A stretch of 64,000 nt of DNA. Source: Ustilaginoidea virens. Its lineage: Eukaryota; Ascomycota; Sordariomycetes; Hypocreales; Clavicipitaceae. A program made the translations under genes and the position numbers. Positions 23,688 to 35,695 of the stretch are shown piece by piece. Every line of letters starts with the position of its first letter. Within the stretch, counting starts at the first letter, position 1. The notes below the pieces were generated by a model, which worked only from the letters and a program-made list of their open reading frames with translations, searched no databases and was not told where the DNA came from. The stretch spans positions 4,870,501 through 4,934,500 of the forward strand of contig NC_057320.1 of NCBI RefSeq assembly GCF_000687475.1, given 5' to 3'.

Positions 23688-26600
23688 CTATAATGACAGC
23701 CCCCTCGCGCCTTTGGTCCATCTGTACAGCGACAACGCGCGCCGCCGTGCCCGGTGCTCCTCCAAGTTGGTCGTGCCGGATCCCCGCACGCTGTACAACG
23801 TGGACCGGACCACTTTGCGAAAGTTTTTCTGCGACACGACGTTGCGGTTAGCAGTCGTCAGGTACACACCAGGGGGGGAGGGGGGGGGGCCAAGTCGAGG
23901 GAGCATGGGGAAGCCAGCCCCGCATCAGACGAACCTGAAACTCCGTGTTGAGCGTCACCACGCATACTTCGTGGGCTCTGATGATGTTCTCGCACGCCTG
24001 CTCGACAGACTCGTTGGGACCAAGCTGCGGCATCCTATCCGCAAAGAGGAGAAGGACAAAACTGCCTTGCAGCAGGTATATCCCAAACAGGTACGACATA
24101 AAGGTGAGTTCCGGGTCGATGGCCAGTATCGTCGACACCGACTGGGATGCTGAAATGGCGTGTGCTGCGCATTCGGTGAATCGCTTCGACGTGATCCAGT
24201 CGTCCCCGCCGTCCAGCATGGAGATGGCGTCCCATTTGCCGTGCAGCAACACGTGGAGCACGTGCAAGATGTGGGTGCTGTACGCCTTGACGAGGCGTAC
24301 TTTGGACTGGTCCGCCTCGGACGAGGCCGACGTTGCGTGGCCAGTGCCGGTGCCGGTGCCGGTGCCGGTGACGAAACCGGGGGTTGGGATGCCGCTCAGG
24401 ATGTCGCGTCCCCCTTGGCCTTGGACTTGAAACGCGTGGGGACCAGACGTCGGGAAGGAGCCGCCGTCTCGACCCAGGGCGTCTAGGCTTAGCTCGTAGC
24501 CCGCGAGGAGTTCCTGCACCACGGACACCGAGTAGCTGTCCTCTTGGAGCCCCATGCGAGGATGCCGTCGGCGATGGTGAATCTCGATAATATCCCCGAG
24601 AATGGCCATGAGAGGCAGGAAGTATTCGAGGTACCCGGTTCCGCCTGCTATTACCGGCGGGCCCATGACCCTTGCGGGAAGATCCTTGGGCGGTATGTCG
24701 TCGAGATTCTCCCAAACGGCCTCTGGTAACGGGGCTGCCCAGAAACGTTTAAAAAGAAGAAACCTTGAATGACTACGACTTGCTTGGGTGAATACGTACC
24801 ATAAACCTCACAGTACGAGTCTGGCATTGACAAGATGGTGTTGAACGACAAGCTCAAGTGCCGATCGAGGCTGTACAGCAGCCAGAACACGCGCCTGCGT
24901 TCTTCTCGACGCTCAAACTCGATATAGGTCGCGTCGGAGCGATCTCTGTGACACGAACATAAAGGATTGGCACAGGGCGAAACGGATGCCTGGCACCGCT
25001 CATCCTCGCGATTCAATTGCAGGGCCAAGGTCAGTCTAAGCGCTTTGGACCACCACTTGTGGCAATCAGACTTGAAGTCACCGCCGGAAACAGCAATAGA
25101 CAAGAGAACAAACGTGAGGACATCATCTACGCCACCGGCAGGCTCGTTTGCTGCCGTGGTAGCGGGTACCGAGGCAGAATTCCTCCATCCGGGAATCGGC
25201 ACCTCAGTTTCTGCCCGCAGTCCGCCTAACAAGCCGTCAGGTTCATCACCGTGCAAGTGTCGGAGAGGGGGGGGGGGGGGGGGGGTAAAAGAAGAAGGAG
25301 GGAAAGAAGAAGGAGGGAAAGGAAAAAAAAAGCGAGTAAATGAAAATGACTAACCGTGGATCCTTCTCCAGCGATCAGGGTCTCTTTCCGAGGTCAAGGA
25401 CGTGGCTAGGTCATACAAGTCGTTGACGACCTTGGCGCGAGTTCCGGGTATATGAAGAAGCATTACGTCTGCCGTTTGCGCGACACACCAAAGTATCGTA
25501 GCCAGGAGGGCGGGCGTAGTGTACCTCGGTGTGGTCGGATGCAAAATCGACTTTTTGCGGAATATTCGTGTCAGGATATACGGTGATGCTCCGCGAAACA
25601 GCGAGCTGCCGGGATCGGTGAGAAATATGTCGAGCAATTCGCAGGCTACCGAAGCGGGAAGGATGTTACGGATATACGGCAGAACAGGGTCGAGAAACTT
25701 GTAGCAGCAATCCTCGGTCGGCGCTTTCTGGAGCAAATCCGGGGATGGTCCATCGGCAACAAGAGTGGCAGTGCTTCGAGAGTCGCGAGGCAGTTCATTG
25801 CTGCTGGCGGATCTCATCGAGCCCCTATGATGACGCGGGCCGCCATGTTCGAGCTGTCCATTACCACCTGCCGGGGATGGATAGCCAACACTGTCGTCGG
25901 AGATGAGGGCGTCCGAATCGGCGGCCAATTGACCGTCCAGAAAGGCAACGGATGACGACGCGGCCCAAGGGCGAAAGGAACGGGAACGAGTGTGTCTGTG
26001 CAAGCCTGATTGTATGAGGGAAGGAACAGACATGGAACCTGACAATCTACGTCGTTTCTCGGCGGGCGCGCTGCCCTCTGGGAACAGAGCAGTCGTTGTT
26101 GCATCATTGAGTTGGCTCACGTTTAGAGGAGGACCATGAGTAAGACTGCCTCGCATATATATCGGTGGCAGCGATCTGTCGTCAACAAGAGACCTCGACG
26201 AAGGCGAGGCTGGCGCGGGAGAGGATTCTGATATGAATGCGTCATCCCGAGCGCCGCTGTTTGTTCGTGACAGGGAAGGTTGAGGCTCATGATGGTATTT
26301 GGCCGAAGAAGACGCAGGCAATCTTCCCCTCTTTTTGACTTCTCTGTTGTACTGACATATGTAGCCGTAATCTTGAGAGGGAGAAGAAGGACAACAAAAT
26401 CCATCAAGTTAGTAAACGATAGGTCCCATGGGGACAATGGCAGCCCCGAAGTAGCGGATAAAGGTGGAAAAGCACAAACAAAAATAAAATAAAATAAAAT
26501 AAAATAAAATAAAAATACAAAAAAAAACCATTGAAGCGACGAGAGATGGGCTTATGATGGAGGGAACAAGGGTAAATAAAAAAAAAAAAAAATCTTGTCC

Positions 26601-27002
26601 CCGTTTGAAAAAGGCCAAGCTGCAGGATGCCAAGATTGGATCAACCACGTCGAATTGCATGCATACATGGTCAGAGTGGAATCGAGTGGCCAACTAAGCC
26701 GAGCAAGTTTGCATCCTTCCTTACCTTGACAACGGCGGCAGGGACTATGCAAGCGTCCATTGGTCCAACGTCAGCGTTGATTTCTGGAGCAAGGAGATGA
26801 AAATCGGTACTCCGTAGTGGTCGACGACTCACCATTTACCATCACATCGGGTTCTGGAGGTGCTGCACTTGTCGCACGCTCTCCTGGTGCGCTTCCTCGG
26901 CCTCGCGTGTTCCTGGATTGGGTTATCATCGGGCGATAGGCCGGCGTCATCCCCAAAGCCCAGCCTGTCGTCGTCCGGACTGTGGCTGCCTGCCAGCGAC
27001 AT
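23688..27002 (-). CDS. XlnR/Xyr1-like Zn2Cys6 transcription activator, six exons
   Basis: Predicted nuclear regulator of 857 aa related to the xylanolytic activator XlnR/Xyr1. Exons on the minus strand: 27002-26833, 26744-26725 (20 nt), 26371-25355, 25225-24800, 24734-23935 and 23828-23688; all junctions stay in frame. The zinc cluster is assembled from three exons, with cysteines at residues 43, 46, 53, 59, 62 and 69 and an extra Cys57 where XlnR has His. VKKRGR follows. The middle homology region contains FLHP/ILHP-type and ERREERRRVFWLLY motifs, and the C terminus keeps YLFGIYLLQGSF, ACENIIRAHE and the terminal LSLYRWT of XlnR. The zinc cluster differs clearly from canonical XlnR, so this is more likely a paralogue than the true xylanase activator. 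A Gly-Thr repeat (about 24345-24372) interrupts the middle region. Target genes are unknown. Confidence 0.88.
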
Positions 27003-28342
27003 GGCGAGAAGGCTCTTGACTGGGCTGGCGCAACGCGCCGTCGGCTTTCCCGACAACGTTGTCCTGCGGAGTTGTGACGAGGAGAGAAAAATATGGGGAA
27101 GCGGGCCAGGCCACGAGGACCGTGGCCGATGGCAGGGGAGGAGGAGTTGGCAGTAGCCAAGCGATTCTGAGGGACCGTCTCCGTTCAGCCGCGAAGCAAT
27201 CAATTCCAGGGTGAGACGACGGGGTGAGAGTCCGCGAGACTTGGGAGGGCCAGTTTTGGAGACCCGACGGGTCGTGGGAGCTTCTTAAAAGAAACCAATG
27301 TATGTCTCGTCTCGTCTCGTCTCGTCGTTGGTTTCAGCCGTGCTTGGCTCAATCAAGACTAAGGCCAGCTGGCGAGCGGTTGGCGAGCCCAGCCATTTCG
27401 CCTAGTGCTGCCACTATTACTGTCACTGGTTGTAGTTTGGAGCGGGCGAGGAATCGAAGTGGGCCAGCTGGCGCCTTTGAAGAAAGTTGCAAGTGACAGC
27501 TGCCGAGGCCGTTCACGTTCAATCAATCCATGATTGCCCATCATTGATTGATATGTAAGGGGTCTGGGTCTGGTAACACCATGGCATGGATTTAGGGGTA
27601 CAACAATGAGACGAAGATGAGCAACATGACTACTATTCTTCATCATCTATCCATCTACTCGGTACTCCGAAGAACGAAAACCCGGCCCACGATGGCCCTG
27701 GGGCCGGGGGGCAAGGGGGCCGGGGAGGGGTAGGGAAGGAGGGCGTCGTTGGCCTGATATGTGAGGCTGCAACCGACAAAACAGCCCCGGTTAGCAGCGC
27801 ACAGCACAGACAGCATCGCCGCCCAACCCTCTGTAGTAGCTGCACCATCGGCCGCTTCGACCTCGCCGTCGCTTGATCCGAGCAATATGTATTGGCGTTT
27901 ATATACATACGTACCACGGCGGAGGCGCCGAAGCAAGCCCGTCCGTGCGCTGTAGCCGCTGACCTACAGACCAGGCACCAGACTTACCCAGGTAGGTACA
28001 TGTGCCAGGCCTCGCCAGCAGACCGTGAGCTTACCTTGACAGATGCCACCACCAGATTGAGGGCCATCGCTGCTGCTCACCAAGCCGAAAGACACGGCCC
28101 GTCCACGGACCCGACCGAGACGGCCCCCGTTGCCGACGCCGCGCAGGCCGTCGTTGAAACCTGCGCGCTCAATCAATCTCGGCTGCGACGACGCGGTCGT
28201 CCAGCGGCGCCGAAAGCCCGGCATCAAACGAAACCGAAACCTCCAGTCAGCCTCAATCCACGGGCAAAGCATCCCCCCCCCCCCCCCCCTTCCCACCAAA
28301 CGACGGGGAGCTTTCGACGCAAGCTCTCCCGGCGCGGGGCCC
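27003..28342. other. intergenic region and promoter of the XlnR-like gene
   Basis: No supported gene in 1.3 kb. It contains TCTCG tandem repeats at 27303-27327, a G/C-rich purine tract near 27698-27740, and a C-run at about 28268-28289. It should include the promoter of the XlnR-like gene and the 3' UTR of the dehydrogenase. Confidence 0.5.
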
Positions 28343-29300
28343 TCACATCCACGCCCCGTCGACAGAGTACACGCTCCCGCTGACAAACGAGCTCTCGGGC
28401 CCCAGCAGAAACGCAATCACGTTGGCCGTCTCGTCCGCGGTGCCCTGCCTCCGGAACGCCGTCGGGTCGTCAAACGGCGCGTCCTTGGGCCGCTGCCGGC
28501 AGTCCCAGTTCTTCTGCATGAGCGGCGTGTAGATGGACCCGGGGGCCACGGCGTTGACGCGCACCTCGCGGTCGCCGTTTTCCAGCGCCGCCGCCTTGGT
28601 CAGGCCCACCACGCCGTGCTTGCTGGCGTCGTAGGCGGCGTGCTTGGCGAAGCCTGCTCCCCCCCCACCCGGCGCGGAATCCCCGTCAGAGTTTCATTCA
28701 CCCCGGTTCCCCCTTGTGTGCGCAGGAGTATATTCGGCCCCTCCCCGCCCCCTCCCCCGCTTGCAGCCGCAGCAGGGGGGGGGGGGGGGGGGGAAGGGAA
28801 GGGGGGAAGAAGGGGGGCTTACCTTTGAGCCCGTGCACCGACGACACGTTGACAATGGAGCCCCCGTCGGCAATGTGCCGCAGCTGCGCGCGCAGGCAGT
28901 ACATGGTGCCGGTGAGGTTGACGGCGATGATGCGGTCCCACTCGTCGTCGTCGAGGTCCGCGACGGCGGCGATGCCGTGGCCCTTGCCGATGACGCCGGC
29001 GACGTTGGCCGCGCCGTCCAGCCGGCCGTGCTGGGCGACAATGGACGCGATCCACGCGTCCACCTGGCGCCGCTGCGAGACGTCCACGTGCGTCACCGTG
29101 ACGGGGGGCGCGTCGTCCGGGCCTCCGAGGCGCGCCCGCGCGGCTTCCATGGCGGCAGGGTCGACGTCGGCGATGCACACCGTCGCCCCTTTCCGCAGCA
29201 GGTTCTGCGCCGTGGCGAGGCCGATGCCGCTGGCGCCGCCGGTGACGGCGTACACCTTGCCCTTCAGGGTGAGGGGGGGCGCTGCGATCGTCTGCTTCAT
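28343..29300 (-). CDS. short-chain dehydrogenase/reductase, two exons
   Basis: NAD(P)-dependent oxidoreductase of the classical SDR family, 262 aa. Exons 29300-28823 and 28653-28343 join in frame across a 169-bp intron that contains a run of 19 G on the plus strand (C in the transcript). Motifs: TGGASGIG cofactor loop (residues 20-27), NVAG, the catalytic-Ser segment VNVSSVHG, and catalytic YDASK (Tyr167, Lys171) just after the splice site, then PG near the cofactor. The end, VYSVDGAWM, is typical. The acidic residue after the second beta strand (IADVD) suggests NAD(H) preference. Start chosen at the first ATG in frame. A TATA-like site is 185 bp upstream. Substrate unknown; the XlnR-like gene is the next downstream on the same strand. 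Confidence 0.92.
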
Positions 29301-30320
29301 GGTAGGCGCGGAGGGTATGTGGACGGACAAAGAAGGCCAAGGCAGTTTGGGTATCTCTGCTCGGGTGCGGGCGCGGGTGCGGATGGGCGAAAGGTGATGT
29401 TGGAGGACTCTGCCCGCTGTGACCTAAGCCCGCTTCACCTCGGCCCTGTGCTCCAAGGACGGGCTCTCAATCCCAGCCTCCGGCTATATATAGTAGGACC
29501 ACGTCGATGGACGACACCAACAAGTCCGAGTCTGCAAAAACTCCGCGGGCTTTAAGCCCAGGGGGAAGACGCTGCGGACCATTGCGGACTGCGGGCTGCG
29601 GGTTGTTTGCGTGGCGCGGGGTGCGCTCAAAAGTACCCGACGGCAGATTAGCGAGCGTCGGGCTGCCCCCCCTTGTCCGTGTGTAACGAATTAATTAATT
29701 TACCCGTAGGTTAGTTTACCAACCCGGCAGCTTTGTGACGTCGAAGCGCACCATGGACCGACCCCTGATGCAATTTCAAACTTTCCCGTTCGCGACATCT
29801 ACCTGCAGTTTTGTCTGATAGGCTGACGCAGTAACAACAAACGCGACATCTACCTGCAGTTTTGCCTACTAGACCGATGCAAGATGCAATAACAACCAAA
29901 CGCCCAGCTAGCCTGGCCGTCCCCCGCCGTCCAGGCCATGGACGGAGAACATGACGTGCGCCCCAGTCCCCCCTTCCCTTGCGGCACGTGCGGCAGCAAC
30001 AGGCTTGCCTGCTGCAGCTGCTGCGAACCCAACGCAGACGGAGGCCGTTGCAACGGCCCGACTCAAGGCTTCCTCGCATCAAGCGCGCCCGCGGATGTCG
30101 CACCAGCGCCGGACGACAACCGTCGAGGCAGGAAATCGTCGCCAGCTCGCAAACAAGGGACTGCCGTTCTCCTTCTACCGACTTGGTGGCCTTTTGGTCT
30201 ACACCACCCGGCGGGATCTGGCCTGCTTTCTGCTCCGGGGGAAATAAAGAAAAAAGAAGAAGAAAAAAAACCTCGCGGGTTTTGATCAGCTGGCGCTCTC
30301 GCCCCCGACCCCCGTCCGCT
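29301..30320. other. intergenic region upstream of SDR
   Basis: TATATATA at 29485-29492 lies about 185 bp upstream of the SDR start and is a plausible TATA box. Two near-identical copies of GCGACATCTACCTGCAGTTTTG lie at about 29791 and 29843. A cysteine-containing open frame at 29938-30285 (+) has no recognised family and probably is not a gene. Confidence 0.5.
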
Positions 30321-33300
30321 TCACGCCTTGCCGCGGCCTTTCCTAAACTTTTGCTCCGCCCTCCACCCATCCTCAAACAAGGTCGGCTTGTGGTGCAAGT
30401 CGTGCGGTCGGATTCCTAGCCGCCGCACCACGTTGAACGAGCCGGTGCCAATCGTCATTGTCTGTCCCAGGATGATGGACTCGGAAACCCCTTCCAGCTG
30501 GTCCGTCTTCATGCCGGCCACGGCGTCGAACAGGTGATCCGCCGTCTTCTCAAACGACGCCAGGTGCAAAACGCTGTCCCTCGTCTTGGACAGGCCAAAC
30601 CGCGTGATTCCCAGCACCTCCCCCTTGTACGTCATCACGTCGGCCAGTAGCTGCATGTGCCGCGGGTCGATGCCCATGTAGCCCATGACCTCGGCGATTT
30701 CGTCCGCAATCGTCGTTCTCGCCGCCTCGATCCCCAGCACCTGGCCGCACTCCATGACGCTGTTCGTCCGGGTTCTCGTGCCAACCACGCCTTCTGTCGT
30801 CATGCACGCCCGGAGGCCCTGGCCTTCCACCAAGACCCTGTGGGTGTTCTCCTCGGTGGTTTCAATCAGGGCTCGAGTCGCTTCCGGATAGCCCGAGATG
30901 GACACGGACGGGAGTTGTCGGCGCAGGAAGTTGGCCCTGATCAGCATGTCGACCGATTCGTCGGCTGTTGATTTGCTTCTGGCGCTTTGCTTGCCAGGTC
31001 CGTCGGCGGATTCCCTGATGCGAATGATGATCCTCGCCCTGTCCACGCTGAGGTCTTCGGCCGGTATCTTTAGTTTCTTTTGGTTGCAAATCGCCTGCGC
31101 AATGTCAAACATGCCGATGCCCAGGTGCAGAGACGCAAGCACGTCGTGGTCAACTTGCAGCATGATATGCCCGCCGTCAGAGTTCCATTCCAGCTCGGCG
31201 TACTGCAGGATATCAGATAGATACGTCTTCTCAATCCTGGCCTTGACGACCTTTGCCGCCTCGATCTGCTGGTCGTTCAAAAGGGGACAGGTTATGACCG
31301 GCGTGCTGATGTTCTTGGAGGCGTTGATAATCTCGTTGATACGGGGCACACCCTGTGTGATGCTCATGCCGGCCACACCGGCAAAGTGAAAGGTTTTCAG
31401 CGTCATCTGGGTGCCTGGCTCGCCGATGGACTGGGCGCCGACGGCGCCCACGGGATGGCCGGGCTCGACGTGGGCCTTTTTGAACTTTTGCAGGCACAGC
31501 CTGATAAAGAGCCGGACAGTGGAAGCCGCCACTTTGGCCGTCCGGTTGATGTGGTCCAGGGCAGCTGCTTTGCGGATCGAGTCATTATTGCCATCTTCAA
31601 AGCCTGCCAATGCCTGCACTTTTCTCAGCTTCGAAGACAAGCCGTCGATGTAGCTTTCGATGGCTCGGAGAAACATGCGTCCACCTTCGTGCTCGTCAAT
31701 GGCGTAGTCGCTGCCATCTTCATAGTCGAGGGGTTCGTTCCGCAAAAGGCCCTTGCGGGAAAATCGCTTGCGCTCCATCTCCAGCATGGAGCTGCAAAGG
31801 GCTTGGATTTCTTGTGGCGTCAGCGACGATTCCTCGTTGCTCAAGGTGAGGCTTTCAGCATGGGTCCAGGTCCGCTGAAAGTGAACCGGCGTGCCAGGAC
31901 CTTCCATGTCTGCAGGGTCAAGCTTGTCGGCTCCAAACTGAAACTGCACAACAGTGCCTCCGGATGTGCGAACGGTGTCATCGTACTGGGTGGAAAGGTC
32001 CTCCAAAGATTTCATCAGTCTTCGTGACATGTACCCAGTCTCTGCGGTCTTGACAGCGGTGTCGACGAGACCCTCACGGCCCGAGATGGCGTGAAACAAA
32101 AACTCGGTCGGAAGGAGCCCTGAGTAGAAGCTATTTTTGACAAAGCCCTTCGAGTCGGGCTGGCGGGCGTTCTTGTGAAAATGCGGCAGTGTTCGATCCT
32201 GGAAGCCGTCAGGTACTCTTTGCCCGCTGATGATCTGCTGCCCGACGAGAGCGACCATCTGAGCGACGTTGATGTCGGATCCCTTTGACCCCGACTTGGC
32301 CATGATCAACGGGGCGTTGTTGCGACTGAGCGTGTCGATGCAGTGCTGACCAGCCTGTTGTCTGACCTTGCTAAGCACACCAGAGATGGAGTTCTCCAGA
32401 GTCTCTTCCATGTTGCAGCCCGGAGCCTTTTCCAGCTTTCCCGACTTGAACGTGGTGATGATGTCATCGCATTGCTTGTATGCCCTGGAGACGAGGCTCT
32501 CCTTCTCCTGGTTTAGCCGGTCGGTTGGGAAGACATCGCCGACGCCAATGGAAAACCCTTGGCTGGTGAGATATCGAGCGCACAGCTTCGCTAGGCGGTT
32601 CATCGCGGCAACAGTCTCATTCGGGCCGTAGTCGCGGAGCATGACGTAGAAAATCGAGTCCTTCTTTCCCGCTCCCACGGTCGACTTGTCCATTTGCCCG
32701 CACATAATCTCGGAGTTGCGAATCACGAGCCATCCGTCGTTGGGGTCCAGATCGGGGCACTGCCCTGGACGGTTTGTGAAGCCTTTGCATTTGGCATCAA
32801 CGTTGATCATGACTGGCGACTGCTTGTTTGGCCGCATCAGCACGTTAAACACTTGCTTGCCCGTCCATAGCGCTCTTGGCGCAAGAACCGCTGGTGGCGG
32901 GACGTCGAGATGCGTATGGCCCTGCAGCATGTGCATGCAGATGGATGTGAACGTCTTGCGATCAAAGAAACGGTCCTTGCTGCTGAGCAAGAAGGCAGCG
33001 GTGATGAAGTCCTGGGTCGCTGCAATGATGGGCTCGCCGCTCTTGGGAGTAATCAAGTTGTGCCGGACACCCATTAGAGTCATTGCCTCGGCGCGCGCCT
33101 CTTCCGTTTGGGGAACATGCAAATTCATCTCGTCCCCGTCAAAATCGGCATTGTATGGGTTGCACACGCATTCGTTGAGTCGGAACGTCCTCCACGGCCG
33201 AACCTTGACAAAGTGGCTCATGATGCTCAGCTTGTGAAGCGATGGTTGTCGATTGAACAAGACAATGTCGCCATCCTCGAGATGGCGCTCAACAACGTCG

Positions 33301-34897
33301 CCAATGGTGAGCTCGCGGGCGACCATTTCCGCGTCGGCAAACTTGAGAGATATTTTGTAGCCTCCGTCGCCCGATTTTATGACGCACTGAGCCCCCGGCC
33401 AGACGCTTGGGCCGTTCCTGATGCACGTCCGCAGTTTTTCCATGTTTTGCCGCTGAACCTTTTCTGGATAGGTCATGTTTTTCGCAACCAGTTGAGGGAC
33501 TGCCACTTCATCGATGCTAAGGTTTGGATCGGGGGAGATGACTGTTCGGCCGGAGAAGTCGACTCGTTTTCCCGAGAGATTTCCTCGGAAACGCCCTTGT
33601 TTGCCCTTGAGGCGCTGGCAAAGTCCTCGAATGGTTTTCCCAAACCCGGCCTGCTGGAGGCCTGGCACGTCGCTATTGACATACATGGCTACTTGCGTCT
33701 GTAGATATTCCCACTGTTCCATGATGGTCTGAATCGAAGAGCCCTTTTGCAATGCAGAGCGAATCATACCACTAACCCACACGATGTCAGCAAGTTTAGT
33801 AGTTAGATCGTCCTCATTGCTCGCATTTTCCTGCGCGACAGAAGGTCGTATGCAGACAGGCGGAGCCGGGAGGTATTGCCAGATAAACATCTCGGGCCGA
33901 CCCTCTGTGGGGTTTAAGCCAAGCAGTTCGCAGTCTACCGGGCCGATGGACTTGAATAGGTTAAAGACTCGAAGAGGGTTCAGGTCCTCCATGGCCTTGC
34001 GTAGATGCTTGTCCAGGTCGGGCGTTTGACGGCGAGCTTCAGCAAAAGACTCATCAAACTTGATCTTGCTTTCCGGTGGTACTTTTTTAGCGGCGGTAGA
34101 CCGGTTGTAGGAAGAGAATTTATCATGGACAAGTTTGAGCACGCCGACTTTGCGGATTTGGCCATTGACAGAGCCACAGTAAAGACACTGCTTAGCCTTG
34201 CGGCATTGTTCGTTTATCCTCTTGCAAATTTGGTTTCTGCGCAGGTTATCGAGATGAGGGCGCCGTAGGTCTTTCAAGAAGGCTTGTCGATCAGACTCGT
34301 CTAGTAAAACGCGACCGCAGCTCTGGCAAGAATCGTTAGAAACAACGTCTCGGCGGGGATGCGGGTGTTTGGGTTGGGTTGGGGGGGGGGGATGCACTTG
34401 CTTTGCAGATGTTCTGTAGAATAGTGATGACGAATCGCAAATAACCAATATGAAATATCGGCAGCGGAAGCCTGACGTAGCCAAAATGCCCGATGCAGTT
34501 TTGGAGCGACTCGTGGCAGGTGATGCATTTGGCGAATTTGCTCGACGTGCCCTGCAGAAAGACTGGCGTGAGCGACAGAGCCCTGAGTGGCGACGAAGCC
34601 AAGGGGCGGCAGCCTACTTACCAATCGAGGGTCGAGGGGGCCGTTGCGATACGGCGCGCGGTTGTTCTCGATGTCGTACAGCAGCCTGTCGGAGACTTCG
34701 ACGACGGCTTGGTTTGCGATGTTCTGATTAGACCTTTGGGCGGCGATGGCCGATACGTTAGCAAAGAGCGGCGCGCATGTGTCGGCGGATGCGTCGGCGG
34801 ATCATTCTCACTGAATGCCAAACTTGATGCCGTTGAAGCGCTTGGGCAGCTGATCAACAAGCTGCTGCTTGGGCAGCGCGTCCACCGAATGCGCCAT
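30321..34897 (-). CDS. rpc1: DNA-directed RNA polymerase III largest subunit
   Basis: Catalytic largest subunit of RNA polymerase III (RPC1/RPC160), which transcribes tRNA and 5S rRNA genes in the nucleus. Four exons: 34897-34812, 34733-34622, 34551-34402 and 34322-30321, giving 1449 aa, close to yeast and Neurospora RPC1. The N-terminal zinc-binding CxxC...H segments (CITCHESLQNCIGHFG, CGRVLL) are spread over exons 3 and 4. The catalytic loop NADFDGDEMN lies near residue 507. Trigger-loop/bridge-helix sequence follows (GAQSIGEPGTQMTLKTFHFAG), and there is no heptad-repeat tail, which excludes polymerase II. Intron 3 has a GC donor (AAA|GCAAGT); splicing there gives the conserved ICK-SCG junction, and no GT donor keeps the frame. 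Introns 1 and 2 are GT...AG. Confidence 0.96.
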
Positions 34898-35695
34898 GGT
34901 GACAACCGGTGGACGAAGCTGACGGAGGGAAGGTGGCGGAGATGAGCTCGGCGGCGGCCAACGTATGCGTCAGGTATCGTGCGCTTCCATTGAGCAGAGA
35001 GCGAAATGGAGAGGCCCAGACCTTGCGCATGGCAGATCCGGAATCGCCGGCTAGATGGGCAAAAGGACAAGGGCTCCTCGGGGGGTCAGCGATTCTGCCT
35101 TGGCTTTCGGTGATTGTTGGTCCTGGTTGATGGTTGCCTCAAATTTTTATGTGGGATAAAGCAGCAGTCAAGATGTTGCTTGCTATTGGGGCGGCGCATT
35201 TTTCCATGGCGGGCGGTAGATAGTCGTGCATCCACTTTTATTCCCCCACCTCTATTTATTCGGAATATTCAGAATAGTAAAAATATATAGAGTAGTTAGT
35301 ATACACGGAATATTAAAAATATAGAAAAATAATAGAGTATAAGCATTTAAAGAGGTGTCCTATTTTATATCCGCCATTGTCTGTTACATTATTCCACTAC
35401 CTAGGTACCTATGTAATGCGCGTGGAAATACAGCACTTCGGGCACTTGTTTTGCTGTGGTCCAGGGACCACTTGGCCGCGGTACGTACCGTTCTCGAGCT
35501 TCGCGAGCAAATATGTATGTATTGATCCCAACTTGGCTGGCAATTGATCCTTCTCTGCAGAATCCTGCCATCCGCGTCTTCAAATTGCTCGCTCCCATCT
35601 GGTGACCCCAACGTCTCCAAGTCAGAGACCAGTCGCATAGCCAGAAGCGCCGGCACGATGAGTTCGCGGCACAGTGCGCTCTGCAGCTTCGCAAT
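34898..35695. other. intergenic region upstream of RPC1
   Basis: Contains the RPC1 promoter and the 3' UTR of the hydrolase. An AT-rich patch of about 110 bp at 35247-35357 contrasts with its surroundings and is listed separately. No gene is supported. Confidence 0.5.
35247..35357. repeat. AT-rich patch with 7-bp terminal inverted repeats, MITE-like
   Basis: Begins CACCTCT and ends AGAGGTG, the exact reverse complement, with an AT-rich interior including two related GGAATATT...TATAGA segments. No clear target-site duplication was found, so this may be chance or a RIP-degraded relic. Confidence 0.3.

Noticed and set aside
29938..30285. Small cysteine-containing ORF (CGTCGSNRLACCSCC)
   Set aside because: No signal peptide, no regular cysteine spacing of a known family, overlapping alternative frames, and a low-complexity Lys/Glu tail; not enough to call a gene.
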